Shown here in pieces: positions 26,478 through 34,624 of a stretch of DNA of 64,000 bases (the stretch's first letter is position 1; the number at the start of each line of letters is the position of its first letter). The stretch is taken from NCBI GenBank assembly GCA_944326255.1, contig CALVDG010000010.1, positions 1 to 64,000 on the forward strand, written 5' to 3'. The stretch comes from an uncultured Bacteroidales bacterium. GTDB lineage: Bacteria; Bacteroidota; Bacteroidia; Bacteroidales; UBA932. The notes under the pieces were generated by a model that was not told where the DNA came from, searched no databases, and saw only the letters and a list, made by a program, of their open reading frames with translations. A program made the translations under genes and the position numbers.

Positions 26478-27992
26478 TTATTCCTGATATTTAATACATC
26501 TTACGTTATAGCCTAGTCTGTTGCTTTCAGTAATGGTGCTTGCCGCCGCTCCTCCGTAATAGAGATATATTCCAAATGATTCAAAATCATTCTCAGCGGT
26601 TGATGTCCACCAGTAGCCGTAGCGGCCTTCATTGGCAAATGAGCCGTCGGCATATCTTACTCCGCCAGGCGTTCCGTTGAATCCGCTGGAATTGGATCCT
26701 TGTATGTCAGAGGGTTCCTCGTTTTGGTAGTTTCTCCAGCCGGAAGTGCTTTTCATTGCCTCACCGGCAAATTCAATACCTCCTGCGAAGTCAAACAGCA
26801 TCTCGTATTCGGCCATTGTGGGTACGTGCCATCCTTCGGGACACAGCTTTTCTGTTTTCAAGGCGTGCCAATTGTACAGCAGGCCGTATTTCTCACGCAT
26901 AGCCTCATCCTCATTATAAAACGAGTAAGCTCCTTCATCAGTGACAACTGCCCACTGGTCTGCGTCTGAGATATGGGTTATCGGTGTGCCGTCGTTGTAG
27001 TGGGTGGTTCTGAGGTTGGAGGCCATCCACAGTTGAGGACCGGCTTTGACAACTTCATAGCGGTTCCCATCGTAGTCGGACAGTGAGTCGATCTTCTCAA
27101 TCTCTTCATCTATGGAGAAGTCAATATTCAGACCTGAGATCCAAGGACTCTCTGAGACTTCAATGCTCACGATGAGTTTCTCGGCCGTTCGGGTGATGCT
27201 TATTTCCATATCGTATTCCTGGCCGGAAGCGATACTCAGATCCTGTCCCAGGGAGTAGGTCCCGCTCTCACCGCCCATAGTAAGAGTGATGAACTCTGCA
27301 TCACCCTTAATGTCTTGAGGGACGGTTATTACGGATACTCCAGTCCAGTCCCCCTCCTCATTGACATTGAAGGAACCTCTGGGGATTATCTGAGCCGGCG
27401 TAGAAGAACTTTCCACCTCGCAGGCGGTGAAATTGACGTCAGCGGTACTGTTGAGTGTGAGGCGGGCAACAGCGTCGCTTAAGTCAGTCCCGGAGCCGAC
27501 AGGTTTTAGGATGAGATTGACCTTGGCGAACAGCCGGTTTACTGTCAGGCTTATCGGAGATCTGGAGTCAGGAGCCATGACGGCGGTACCGGCCAGGAAA
27601 TCCGAGTTGAGGTATTCGCCGATGTTGGACTGGTCAGTGGCTGTTTTTACCTGGGCAATATCGCTGCCTGGAGGCAGGATGTTCTGAGTATAAGGATGAT
27701 ATGCTGTAATCAAAAGGCCGTTGTCGCTCAAAACAGCACCGGGATCGGTGGAGGTGAAGAGGCCGTTGTCCTTGGAAAACCGTGCATTGTCCAGATATCT
27801 GGTTCCGGAGAATGTATTTTCCTCAGTGGCATAGACTCCGATTTCATTGATGTCGTCTCCGCCGTTTATGTTTAGAGTGAGTTCCTGCAGCTCTTGCGGA
27901 GTATTATTGTTGTCCTTGCATGATCCGGCGGCCAGTGTGGCTGCGGCAGCGAGCAGCAGGATGTATTGATGTTTTCTCATAATACGTGTCAT
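26478..27992 (-). CDS. Fimbrillin-like lipoprotein with C-terminal FISUMP domain (copy 2)
   Basis: This protein is 504 residues from the first ATG. The second ATG at 27980 (MRKHQYILLLA) gives a more usual signal peptide and may be the real start. The lipobox is LAAGSC, followed by KDNNN, an acidic surface-export type tail. The fimbrillin region (about 35-290) shows INEIGVYATEEN, TAYHPYTQ and TVNRLFAKVNLIL. FISUMP follows from about 308 (LSDYDGNRYEVVKAGPQLWMASN, LYNWHALKTEKLCPEGWHVPTMAEY, GYNVRCIKYQE). The gene is 6 nt after the upstream stop. Confidence 0.87.
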   Translation of the reverse strand: MTRIMRKHQYILLLAAAATLAAGSCKDNNNTPQELQELTLNINGGDDINEIGVYATEENTFSGTRYLDNARFSKDNGLFTSTDPGAVLSDNGLLITAYHPYTQNILPPGSDIAQVKTATDQSNIGEYLNSDFLAGTAVMAPDSRSPISLTVNRLFAKVNLILKPVGSGTDLSDAVARLTLNSTADVNFTACEVESSSTPAQIIPRGSFNVNEEGDWTGVSVITVPQDIKGDAEFITLTMGGESGTYSLGQDLSIASGQEYDMEISITRTAEKLIVSIEVSESPWISGLNIDFSIDEEIEKIDSLSDYDGNRYEVVKAGPQLWMASNLRTTHYNDGTPITHISDADQWAVVTDEGAYSFYNEDEAMREKYGLLYNWHALKTEKLCPEGWHVPTMAEYEMLFDFAGGIEFAGEAMKSTSGWRNYQNEEPSDIQGSNSSGFNGTPGGVRYADGSFANEGRYGYWWTSTAENDFESFGIYLYYGGAAASTITESNRLGYNVRCIKYQE

Positions 27993-27998
27993 TGATGA

Positions 27999-29570
27999 TT
28001 ATTCGATTGTTTCTTTAACACATCTGATTCCCATTCCGACACTGGCCATGTGCCAGTCTGTCCAGGGATACGAACTCAGGTACAGGTATCCGTACATCAT
28101 TCCGTCTGTCCCTTGTTCATTGATGGAGGAGGACCACAGGTAGCAGTCGGACATCCAGTATGAGTCGTCCATGGCCATACCGCTGGGCAGAGCTGTGAAA
28201 CCTGTTTCATTTGTCCCCTTGCTGACTCCGTCATCCCATGCCGTTGACATCAGTGCCGTAGGGTCAAAGTCGTAGTTGCCTTCGTCTATGAGCATGGACA
28301 GTTCGTCCTTTGTCGGAAGTCTCCATCCTTCCGGACAGATATTTCCGTCAAGCACAGAATAATAATTGTAAAGCAGGCCTAAAGTTTCCTTGTTTTCGGG
28401 CAGATTCTCAAAATAGCAGTATGCCGGGGTAGTCAGGGCCATCCAGTCATCCGTTCCGACGGAGTGATACGGTATGTCGCGGCCGTCGGTGTATTTAGTG
28501 GTGCGCATGTTGGATGCGGTCCAGTACAGTCCGCCTATCTCCACATAGTCGTAGACGTTCCCGTCAATGTCCTCTACGGTGCCTTTTACCGGGGTGTCCT
28601 GGACGGCATCACCGATAATCTTGTCTCCTTCCTGCCAGTCGGTAATCTCGGAGGATACGGCGATGGAGGGACCGAGATCAGTGACAGTCACCGTGATGTC
28701 GAAATTGTACTGCCTGCCGCTTTCAAAGAGGATGTCGGACGAGGGCTTATATGCCAGTATCTTATTGTTGATGGTGCAGTATAGCATGGATTCCCCTGCG
28801 CGGAACTTCTGGGGTATAACTATGGCGCATGAACCTGTTATGCGGTCGGAGGATTCGGCCCAGTTCGTAGATGGGATGATGTCTGCCCTGCTGGATATGG
28901 CGGAGAAAGTCTGCTCAACGATGTCGTATTCAGCTTCTGTGCTGAAAGACTTGAGCGTGAGGTCAGATGTCAGAAGGTCAGCGGTAGTGCATCCGTCTCC
29001 TGCAATAAGATTCAGGACTATCTTGGCAAGGATATGGTCAAACACCAGAGGTACGCTTTCTTCCGTAGGATAAACTGTGTCCTTGACAGCGACCATATAG
29101 TCGGAGCCGGAGATTCCATAACCCTGATTTGTGGCTACCTGGACAGGCAGAATATTGGTTCCGCGTCGGAAGCCGGTCTCATTATAAGGGTAATAGGCAT
29201 AAAAGGAACACGGAGTAGTCCTGTCCGGATAGTATGCGGCGGGCCAGGCATACGGTTCACTGCCTTCTTCGACAGTGAACATCACGTTGTCCTCGTAGCG
29301 GATGAGGGAAAGGTCGCAGGGTTCTGAATCAAGCCACTGGACGACTGTCAGACCGAATTCATCTCCGTCTTCAAATGCCGTATCAGAGGCTTTGGTCATC
29401 TGGACTGTTGTCGGCCGGACAGATATTTCCAGCCTCCCTGCCGTTTCTTCAGACTGCCCTGTGTTCTCTTTTGAACACGAAACAGAAGCCAGAGCAGTTG
29501 ATAGGAGTACGAGTCCCATACGGTAGCTCCGGCGGAATAATGTCAGAGGTTGTTGGTTAGGTAACAGCAT
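27999..29570 (-). CDS. Fimbrillin-like lipoprotein with C-terminal FISUMP domain (copy 1, operon head)
   Basis: This 523-residue protein starts MLLPNQQPLTLFRRSYRMGLVLLS. An internal Met18 (29519) could also start a shorter signal peptide. The lipobox is ASVSC, followed by SKENTG. The fimbrillin part shows FEDGDEFGLTVVQW, FYAYYPYNETG, VFDHILAKIVLNL and VIPQKFRAG. The FISUMP domain begins near 325 (VEDIDGNVYDYVEIGGLYWTASN) and holds ICPEGWRLPTKDEL and GMGIRCVKETIE. It opens a five-gene, roughly 7.2-kb operon with gaps of 2-15 nt, preceded by a -7 box and an inverted repeat in the leader. The regulator gene lies just upstream on the same strand. Confidence 0.87.
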   Translation of the reverse strand: MLLPNQQPLTLFRRSYRMGLVLLSTALASVSCSKENTGQSEETAGRLEISVRPTTVQMTKASDTAFEDGDEFGLTVVQWLDSEPCDLSLIRYEDNVMFTVEEGSEPYAWPAAYYPDRTTPCSFYAYYPYNETGFRRGTNILPVQVATNQGYGISGSDYMVAVKDTVYPTEESVPLVFDHILAKIVLNLIAGDGCTTADLLTSDLTLKSFSTEAEYDIVEQTFSAISSRADIIPSTNWAESSDRITGSCAIVIPQKFRAGESMLYCTINNKILAYKPSSDILFESGRQYNFDITVTVTDLGPSIAVSSEITDWQEGDKIIGDAVQDTPVKGTVEDIDGNVYDYVEIGGLYWTASNMRTTKYTDGRDIPYHSVGTDDWMALTTPAYCYFENLPENKETLGLLYNYYSVLDGNICPEGWRLPTKDELSMLIDEGNYDFDPTALMSTAWDDGVSKGTNETGFTALPSGMAMDDSYWMSDCYLWSSSINEQGTDGMMYGYLYLSSYPWTDWHMASVGMGIRCVKETIE

Positions 29571-29610
29571 AATGTTGAGAGTTAGTGTTAGTGTTTTGTT
29601 GCAGCAGTGT

Positions 29611-29624
29611 CCGGATCAATCCGG
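29611..29624. promoter_or_regulatory. Palindrome in the leader of the fimbrillin operon
   Basis: CCGGATCAATCCGG has 6-bp arms around CA. It lies between the -7 box (29637-29644) and the ATG (29570), so it would be transcribed. It may be an operator site or a small leader structure; the 2-nt gap is too short for an RNA loop. Confidence 0.4.
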
Positions 29625-29636
29625 TTTAAACATTTG

Positions 29637-29644
29637 CAAAAATA
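29637..29644 (-). promoter_or_regulatory. -7 box of the fimbrillin-FISUMP operon
   Basis: The minus strand reads TATTTTTG (TAnnTTTG). The leader to the ATG at 29570 is about 60 nt. No -33 TTG is visible at the usual distance, which fits an activator-dependent promoter. Confidence 0.55.
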
Positions 29645-29736
29645 CACTTAAAATCATCTTACTCTACCTTATACCTCAAGAATTTAAGTAGCTGTATTTC
29701 AGTGTAATGCGAAAAAATTTTCTAATACCTTCCTAA

Positions 29737-31470
29737 TCACTGATATTTTTCCCGGATAAGTTCCTTAAAATAGGTGTCGAGATTCTTGTTGCTGTTGGAT
29801 ATGCCCAGTTTGGCCCGGATCCGGGCTCTGAGAGAGTATATGCTGTTGATGTTGGTGTGGTCATACAGGACACGGATGGACTGCTGTGAAAAGCCCAGAC
29901 ATATCAGACCGCAATAACAAAGCTCGTGAAGGGACAGGTCCGGATGCATGGCCTTGAGATCATCCAGGATGTTGTGATAGGAGAGGTTGGTGGTGGATAT
30001 GATCTCCTGCTCCAGTTCTGTGTTGTTGAACTGACTTACTTTAATGAGATCCTTGAATTTAGAGTAGAATACTGCCGGTCTGCTCTCGTACAGGGATGCC
30101 AATTCCAGTAGTTGTTGTATGCTTTCCATCCTGGTAGACAGCATACTGAGCATTTTTGACGAGGTCTCGTTGAGGTTCTGGTTGTCCTCTTGCAGGACCT
30201 TGTACCGGTTCTGCAGTTCCGCATAGCCAGAGCTGACAGTGTCTATGTAAGAGATAGCCTCATCGATTTTCCTGCGGGAGTCTTTAAGCCGCTTACGGTA
30301 GAAGATGACGACTGAGACAGTCAAGGTGATAAGAACCACGGCTGCGGCGAAAAACATGAACATCTGGTATTTATGTTTGAGAGCCAGCATTTTATATGAT
30401 TCCTGTATATGCTCGTTGCGGTATTTTTTTTCGGCTACCTGAACCATGGAGTCTTTTGTTTCCCTGAAGAGGGTGTCCTGCAGGGCTGTTACATGCCTTT
30501 CATATTTCAGGGCTTCCCGGTATTTGCCCTCGTTCTCGGCGATCATTGACAGAGTGTAGTAGCAGCCCAGACGGGTTGCCATGGGGGGAAGGTGATCCAG
30601 TGCCTTGAGCATTAGTCTTCTGGCTTCCTGCATGTTGCCTTGATAGTAATATAGAAGGCCAAGTACATTGTATTGGGATACGGGTATTGAGTCATTATTG
30701 TATCTTTTCCAGGTATCTTTCATTCTGCGTATGGCTTCATCTGCGGCTTCAGGGGACGGGGAGTAACTGGCTGTGGCTATTGCCATAAGGCTGTTGAACC
30801 TAAGAATCATAGCGGTGTCATTTACTTCAGCCGCGGTAGCTGCTGCTTCCCGGCACATCTCTATCACCTGCCCGTATTCCTCAAGTTGACCCAGTAATGC
30901 TGCTTTCTGATATTTCGGGATCAACGCCTGCTGCTTTTCCCCAATATTTTCCAGTATGGAGGTGGCTTTGGAGAAATGCTCAATGGCCTCGTCATAGTCC
31001 ATTTGGAAGCGGAATGAGTAACCAAGGGCGCAGTTGATGGCCGCTATAGTATAGTTGTCACCGCTTTCCATTGCGTAGATTTCCGCCTTGGAATAGTATT
31101 CTGAAGCCAGGGGAAAACTGTCCTTGACTGTCAGACTGTTTCCAATGCAGTACAGAAGCATGGCTTTTTCGTTGCTGGTGCCGTGTCTCATATACCAGTG
31201 TTCGGCAACTTTCATGAGTGAGTCTCCGTAGGTAAGGCAATTGCAGTTGTGCTTGGCGCGGGTGTAGACCATTGCGTAATAGGCTTTGTCCTTGCGACTG
31301 GTAAGCTTTTCTGCATCAAATGACCGGATAAGGGAGAGAGCACTGTCCGGGTAGGATTTGACTATGGAACTTATGTGCTCAAGTTCAGGATTATAACTTC
31401 TGTCCGAGCATCCTGAGATAGAAAGAAGCACGGATACTGTTATCAGAAATGTGAAAAAAAATCGAGTCAT
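29737..31470 (-). CDS. Membrane-anchored TPR regulator with C-terminal LuxR-like HTH
   Basis: The protein is 577 residues from ATG 31470 (MTRFFFTFLITVSVLL). A TTG upstream lies in the -7 box. It has a lipoprotein-type signal (SISGC), TPR-like helical repeats at about 35-355, one transmembrane helix at about 365-388 (MFMFFAAAVVLITLTVSVVIF), a coiled-coil stretch (about 390-450), and a C-terminal HTH near 510-560 (LHELCYCGLICLGFSQQSIRVLY). The TPR part would face the periplasm and the HTH the cytoplasm, a one-protein transmembrane regulator. Upstream of the fimbrillin operon on the same strand, it is a likely regulator of it. That link is an inference. Confidence 0.82.
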   Translation of the reverse strand: MTRFFFTFLITVSVLLSISGCSDRSYNPELEHISSIVKSYPDSALSLIRSFDAEKLTSRKDKAYYAMVYTRAKHNCNCLTYGDSLMKVAEHWYMRHGTSNEKAMLLYCIGNSLTVKDSFPLASEYYSKAEIYAMESGDNYTIAAINCALGYSFRFQMDYDEAIEHFSKATSILENIGEKQQALIPKYQKAALLGQLEEYGQVIEMCREAAATAAEVNDTAMILRFNSLMAIATASYSPSPEAADEAIRRMKDTWKRYNNDSIPVSQYNVLGLLYYYQGNMQEARRLMLKALDHLPPMATRLGCYYTLSMIAENEGKYREALKYERHVTALQDTLFRETKDSMVQVAEKKYRNEHIQESYKMLALKHKYQMFMFFAAAVVLITLTVSVVIFYRKRLKDSRRKIDEAISYIDTVSSGYAELQNRYKVLQEDNQNLNETSSKMLSMLSTRMESIQQLLELASLYESRPAVFYSKFKDLIKVSQFNNTELEQEIISTTNLSYHNILDDLKAMHPDLSLHELCYCGLICLGFSQQSIRVLYDHTNINSIYSLRARIRAKLGISNSNKNLDTYFKELIREKYQ

Positions 31471-31479
31471 AGGTGTCAA

Positions 31480-31487
31480 CAAAGATA
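31480..31487 (-). promoter_or_regulatory. -7 box of the TPR regulator gene
   Basis: The minus strand reads TATCTTTG. It ends only 9 nt before the ATG at 31470, so the transcript would be almost leaderless. Confidence 0.55.
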
Positions 31488-31495
31488 ATAAATAA

Positions 31496-31503
31496 TATAT
31501 TTG
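31496..31503 (+). promoter_or_regulatory. -7 box of the M6 metalloprotease gene
   Basis: TATATTTG, divergent from and only 8 nt away from the regulator's -7 box, so the two promoters overlap and would compete. Confidence 0.5.
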
Positions 31504-31547
31504 CGGTGCAGCAGATGTCCGGTATTTTAGTGATAATTTACTGGAAT

Positions 31548-34139
31548 ATGACTAATAGAGTTACTTTTATCTCCTTGGCGCTATTTCTATTAGCGTTGTT
31601 TTCTCCATATTCTCCTGCTTATGCCGTCCGGGCGTTTCCCGGAGCAGTCACTGTGACACAGGCTGACGGAACAACCCTGACTATACGGATTCATGGAGAT
31701 GAGAATTTTCATTATACCACAACCTCTGACGGTTATCTGATAACCCAGAGAGACGGTATTTATTATTATGCCACAGTCGGTGCTGACAAGATTGAGAACA
31801 GCGGTGTCCGTGTCGGGCAACCATGTGCGGTCCGGACCAGGAGTGTCCCTGTTTCACTTGCATTAAAAGCCCGTCAGTCCAGGGCAATTAAGCAGCACGG
31901 CAAAATGATGGCCCGTATAGGTCTGGACATCGGCTTCCCCACTACCGGCAATATCCGTTCCCTGGTTATTCTTGCGGGTTTCAGCGACAAGAATTTTTCC
32001 AGTTCTTCCGCCCAGGCGGATTTCGACCGTTTGCTCAATCAGGAGGGATATTCGGAGAACGGGGCCACAGGCAGCGCCAGAGATTATTATATCCAGAATT
32101 CCGGAGGACGCTTTATCCCTCAGTTTGATGTGGTAGGTCCTGTTGTCCTGCCCAATACAGTCGGCTATTATGGGAAGAACGGCAATTATGGTCTGGATAC
32201 AAGAGCAGAGGAGATGATAATTGATGCATGTCGGCTGGCAGATGAGCAGTACGGTGTCAATTTCGCAGATTATGACCTCAACAATGACGGTCTGGTGGAT
32301 AATGTGTTTGTTTTTTATGCCGGAGTCAACGAGGCCGAGGGAGGGGGAGACAACACCATATGGCCGCATCGTTCCGAGTTGACAGAAGTGCTGGTTCTGG
32401 ACGGAAAGACGGTCTCGGTGTATGCCTGTACATCTGAAATCAATATGGCGGGATGGTCTCCTCAGATGGCAGGCATAGGCACTTTCTGCCACGAGTTCGG
32501 ACATGTGCTCGGCTGGCCTGACCTTTATGATACCGATGGAAGTGAAAACGGTGAGACAGAGGGAGTATGGGACTGGTCTCTTATGTGTACCGGCTCCTAC
32601 AATAACGAAGGCCGTACTCCGCCGTCCCTCAGTGCTGTGGAGAGGATGTTGGTCGGTTGGTGCGAACCGGAGGAACTTGTCTATACAGGAAACTATACTC
32701 TCCAGGACATTCAGTCATCCAATAAGGCATATTTCATACCGACGGACACTGACGGTGAATATTTTATTCTTGAGAACAGACAGAATACTTCCGGGTGGGA
32801 TATGTATCTCGGTGGGCACGGTCTGCTTATATGGCACGTGGACCGTTCCGGACGTTATGTGGCCGGCCAGGGAGCTTTGGACAGGTGGCTCTTCAACTCG
32901 CCCAACAACGTTAAGTCTCACCAGTGCTGCCGTATCATTACAGCCCGTCCGGGCTCTACTGACGGTTATCAGCCGTACATGCCCTTCCCTGGTCAGAGCG
33001 GCAAGACAGAGTTTTCCTCCGGCTCCAATCCGGAGAATGTTTCCTGGTCCGGAGCTCATATTGATGCTGAGCTGACCAATATCCGTGAGGAAGACGGTGT
33101 GATAACATTCCGGGCAGAGACATCGGCACCGGAGCGTTATCCGGTAACCGGAGTTCATATTGAAGGCCGCGGCAGTGTGGTGGTCAATGATACGGTGCAG
33201 CTCAAGGCAGTGCTTGTCCCGGCTAATGCCGATAACCGGAATGTCTTCTGGACCAGTTCAGATACTGCCGTGGTACGGATAGATGAGAGAGGCGTGGCCA
33301 AAGCTGTCAGGACGGGCGAGGCGACAATCACGGTAACTACTGAGGACGGCGGCTTTACTGATACTCATGTATTGAAGGTGGAGAACCGTCAGATATTCCG
33401 GGCCAAGGTCATCAATTCGTCCCGGCAGCCTCTTGCGGAGGCAAGGCTGGATGTTCCGGCTGAAGACGGAATCTGTTCTGCAGTTGCTGATGTAAACGGT
33501 ATAGTATATATGGAGGGGATACCCAAAGGCTCCCATGTCGCCGTATTGACCCATCCGGACTATCCTGAGCAAAGGAAAGCTCTGTCCATAATCGAAGGAG
33601 CTTCCGTATGCGAACTGGTAATGTATACGGAGGAAGAGATGGAGTCAGGAGTAGCTCCGTTCAATGTCAATGTCGCTGAATACGAGACATCCGCCTATAT
33701 TTCATGGCCTGGTTCCGATGCGTCTGCATGGAGAGTGGAGTGGTATGAGACTGAGTCCCCGGAGACTTGGAAGGCAGCGGAACTGGAAGTAAAGAAACTG
33801 GATATAGCAGGTCTTGAACGCAATACTTCTTATACTGTCAAGGTTTCCGAAATGGACGGCGTGGCGGAGGGTAGTTTCCGTTCAGTTACTTTTACTACCT
33901 TGGAGCGCACTTCCATTTATCCGGTCATTCTTCTGCATTCTCTCTACGAGAAGGGAGAAACATTGCTGTTGAAAGCGGCAAATCTTCCTGACGGGGCTGT
34001 TGTCGGGTGGTTTGTAGACGGAGTTCCGGTAGAGGCAGTTGAGTTTGTTGCTGAGGGTCCTGAGCATGAGATAAAGTTGACAATAGATGACGGGAACAGA
34101 ATAGAAACTATAGTAAAATACATTAGAACAGTGGAATAA
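31548..34139 (+). CDS. Secreted M6-family metalloprotease with BIG2 domain
   Basis: The protein is 863 residues from ATG 31548 (MTNRVTFISLALFLLALF). ATG 31515 and earlier codons are open but lie close to the promoter. It has a signal peptide, a pro-region, and the zinc site HEFGHVLGWPDLYD at about 315-328, followed by a WDWSLMCTGSYN segment that may form the Met turn. A BIG2-type Ig domain is at about 530-615 (VTGVHIEGRGSVVVNDTVQLKAV), then a FN3-like region. The immune inhibitor A/M6 group cleaves extracellular proteins. It is divergent from the TPR regulator and 1 nt upstream of a small lipoprotein gene. Confidence 0.92.
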   Translation: MTNRVTFISLALFLLALFSPYSPAYAVRAFPGAVTVTQADGTTLTIRIHGDENFHYTTTSDGYLITQRDGIYYYATVGADKIENSGVRVGQPCAVRTRSVPVSLALKARQSRAIKQHGKMMARIGLDIGFPTTGNIRSLVILAGFSDKNFSSSSAQADFDRLLNQEGYSENGATGSARDYYIQNSGGRFIPQFDVVGPVVLPNTVGYYGKNGNYGLDTRAEEMIIDACRLADEQYGVNFADYDLNNDGLVDNVFVFYAGVNEAEGGGDNTIWPHRSELTEVLVLDGKTVSVYACTSEINMAGWSPQMAGIGTFCHEFGHVLGWPDLYDTDGSENGETEGVWDWSLMCTGSYNNEGRTPPSLSAVERMLVGWCEPEELVYTGNYTLQDIQSSNKAYFIPTDTDGEYFILENRQNTSGWDMYLGGHGLLIWHVDRSGRYVAGQGALDRWLFNSPNNVKSHQCCRIITARPGSTDGYQPYMPFPGQSGKTEFSSGSNPENVSWSGAHIDAELTNIREEDGVITFRAETSAPERYPVTGVHIEGRGSVVVNDTVQLKAVLVPANADNRNVFWTSSDTAVVRIDERGVAKAVRTGEATITVTTEDGGFTDTHVLKVENRQIFRAKVINSSRQPLAEARLDVPAEDGICSAVADVNGIVYMEGIPKGSHVAVLTHPDYPEQRKALSIIEGASVCELVMYTEEEMESGVAPFNVNVAEYETSAYISWPGSDASAWRVEWYETESPETWKAAELEVKKLDIAGLERNTSYTVKVSEMDGVAEGSFRSVTFTTLERTSIYPVILLHSLYEKGETLLLKAANLPDGAVVGWFVDGVPVEAVEFVAEGPEHEIKLTIDDGNRIETIVKYIRTVE

Positions 34140-34140
34140 T

Positions 34141-34554
34141 ATGAAAAATACAGCATACATTCTTTTTTCGCTTGTTTTTGCAGCAGTGGTTGCGGGATGT
34201 GTCAGAGAGGAGGACCGTCTTGGTACGGAGCAGGCACTTTTTCTGAGCATGAGCACTCCGGGTATGTATTGTGACGGCTCTCCGGTGGTTGTTTACGATA
34301 AGTATGAACACCAGCTGTCAACGATGAGTGACGGCTCTTCGTTCAGGATTCAGACTGACAATCTGAGCCAGGTGGTGTCTTTCGGTATTTCCTCCGTGCC
34401 GGCAGAAGGTACTGAGGTGGAGGTCAGCATCGTCTCAGAGGGATTCCCGACCATTTCCCAGGGTACTTCCATATATGAGTGCATCAAGTCTGAGAACGGC
34501 AGCAGCTGGCTTTGGCACGATGAGACCAGGACGGGAATAATCGTGCCTATGTAA
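34141..34554 (+). CDS. Small lipoprotein of unknown function
   Basis: This 137-residue protein has a signal peptide with lipobox VVAGC (Cys20), then VREEDRLG, an acidic tail that fits surface export. The rest is a beta-rich region (VSFGISSVPAEGTEVEVSIVSEG) with no family I recognise. It follows the M6 protease stop by 1 nt and must be cotranscribed with it. It may be a partner or anchor of the protease, but nothing in the sequence shows that. Confidence 0.75.
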   Translation: MKNTAYILFSLVFAAVVAGCVREEDRLGTEQALFLSMSTPGMYCDGSPVVVYDKYEHQLSTMSDGSSFRIQTDNLSQVVSFGISSVPAEGTEVEVSIVSEGFPTISQGTSIYECIKSENGSSWLWHDETRTGIIVPM

Positions 34555-34568
34555 AGTTTGGTATTGAA

Positions 34569-34599
34569 TTTGTCTGTGAACAGAGATTTCGTATTTTTG
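34569..34599 (+). promoter_or_regulatory. Promoter of the S41 protease gene
   Basis: TTTG 34569-34572, 19 nt spacer, TATTTTTG 34592-34599. Full match to the TTTG-N19-TAnnTTTG consensus, 25 nt before the ATG. Confidence 0.8.
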
Positions 34600-34624
34600 T
34601 CAGGATAATTGAATATAGAAGATA

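Noticed and set aside
22417..29570. Diversity-generating retroelement with FISUMP targets
   Set aside because: No reverse transcriptase or template repeat is seen in the window. A trans-acting element elsewhere cannot be ruled out.
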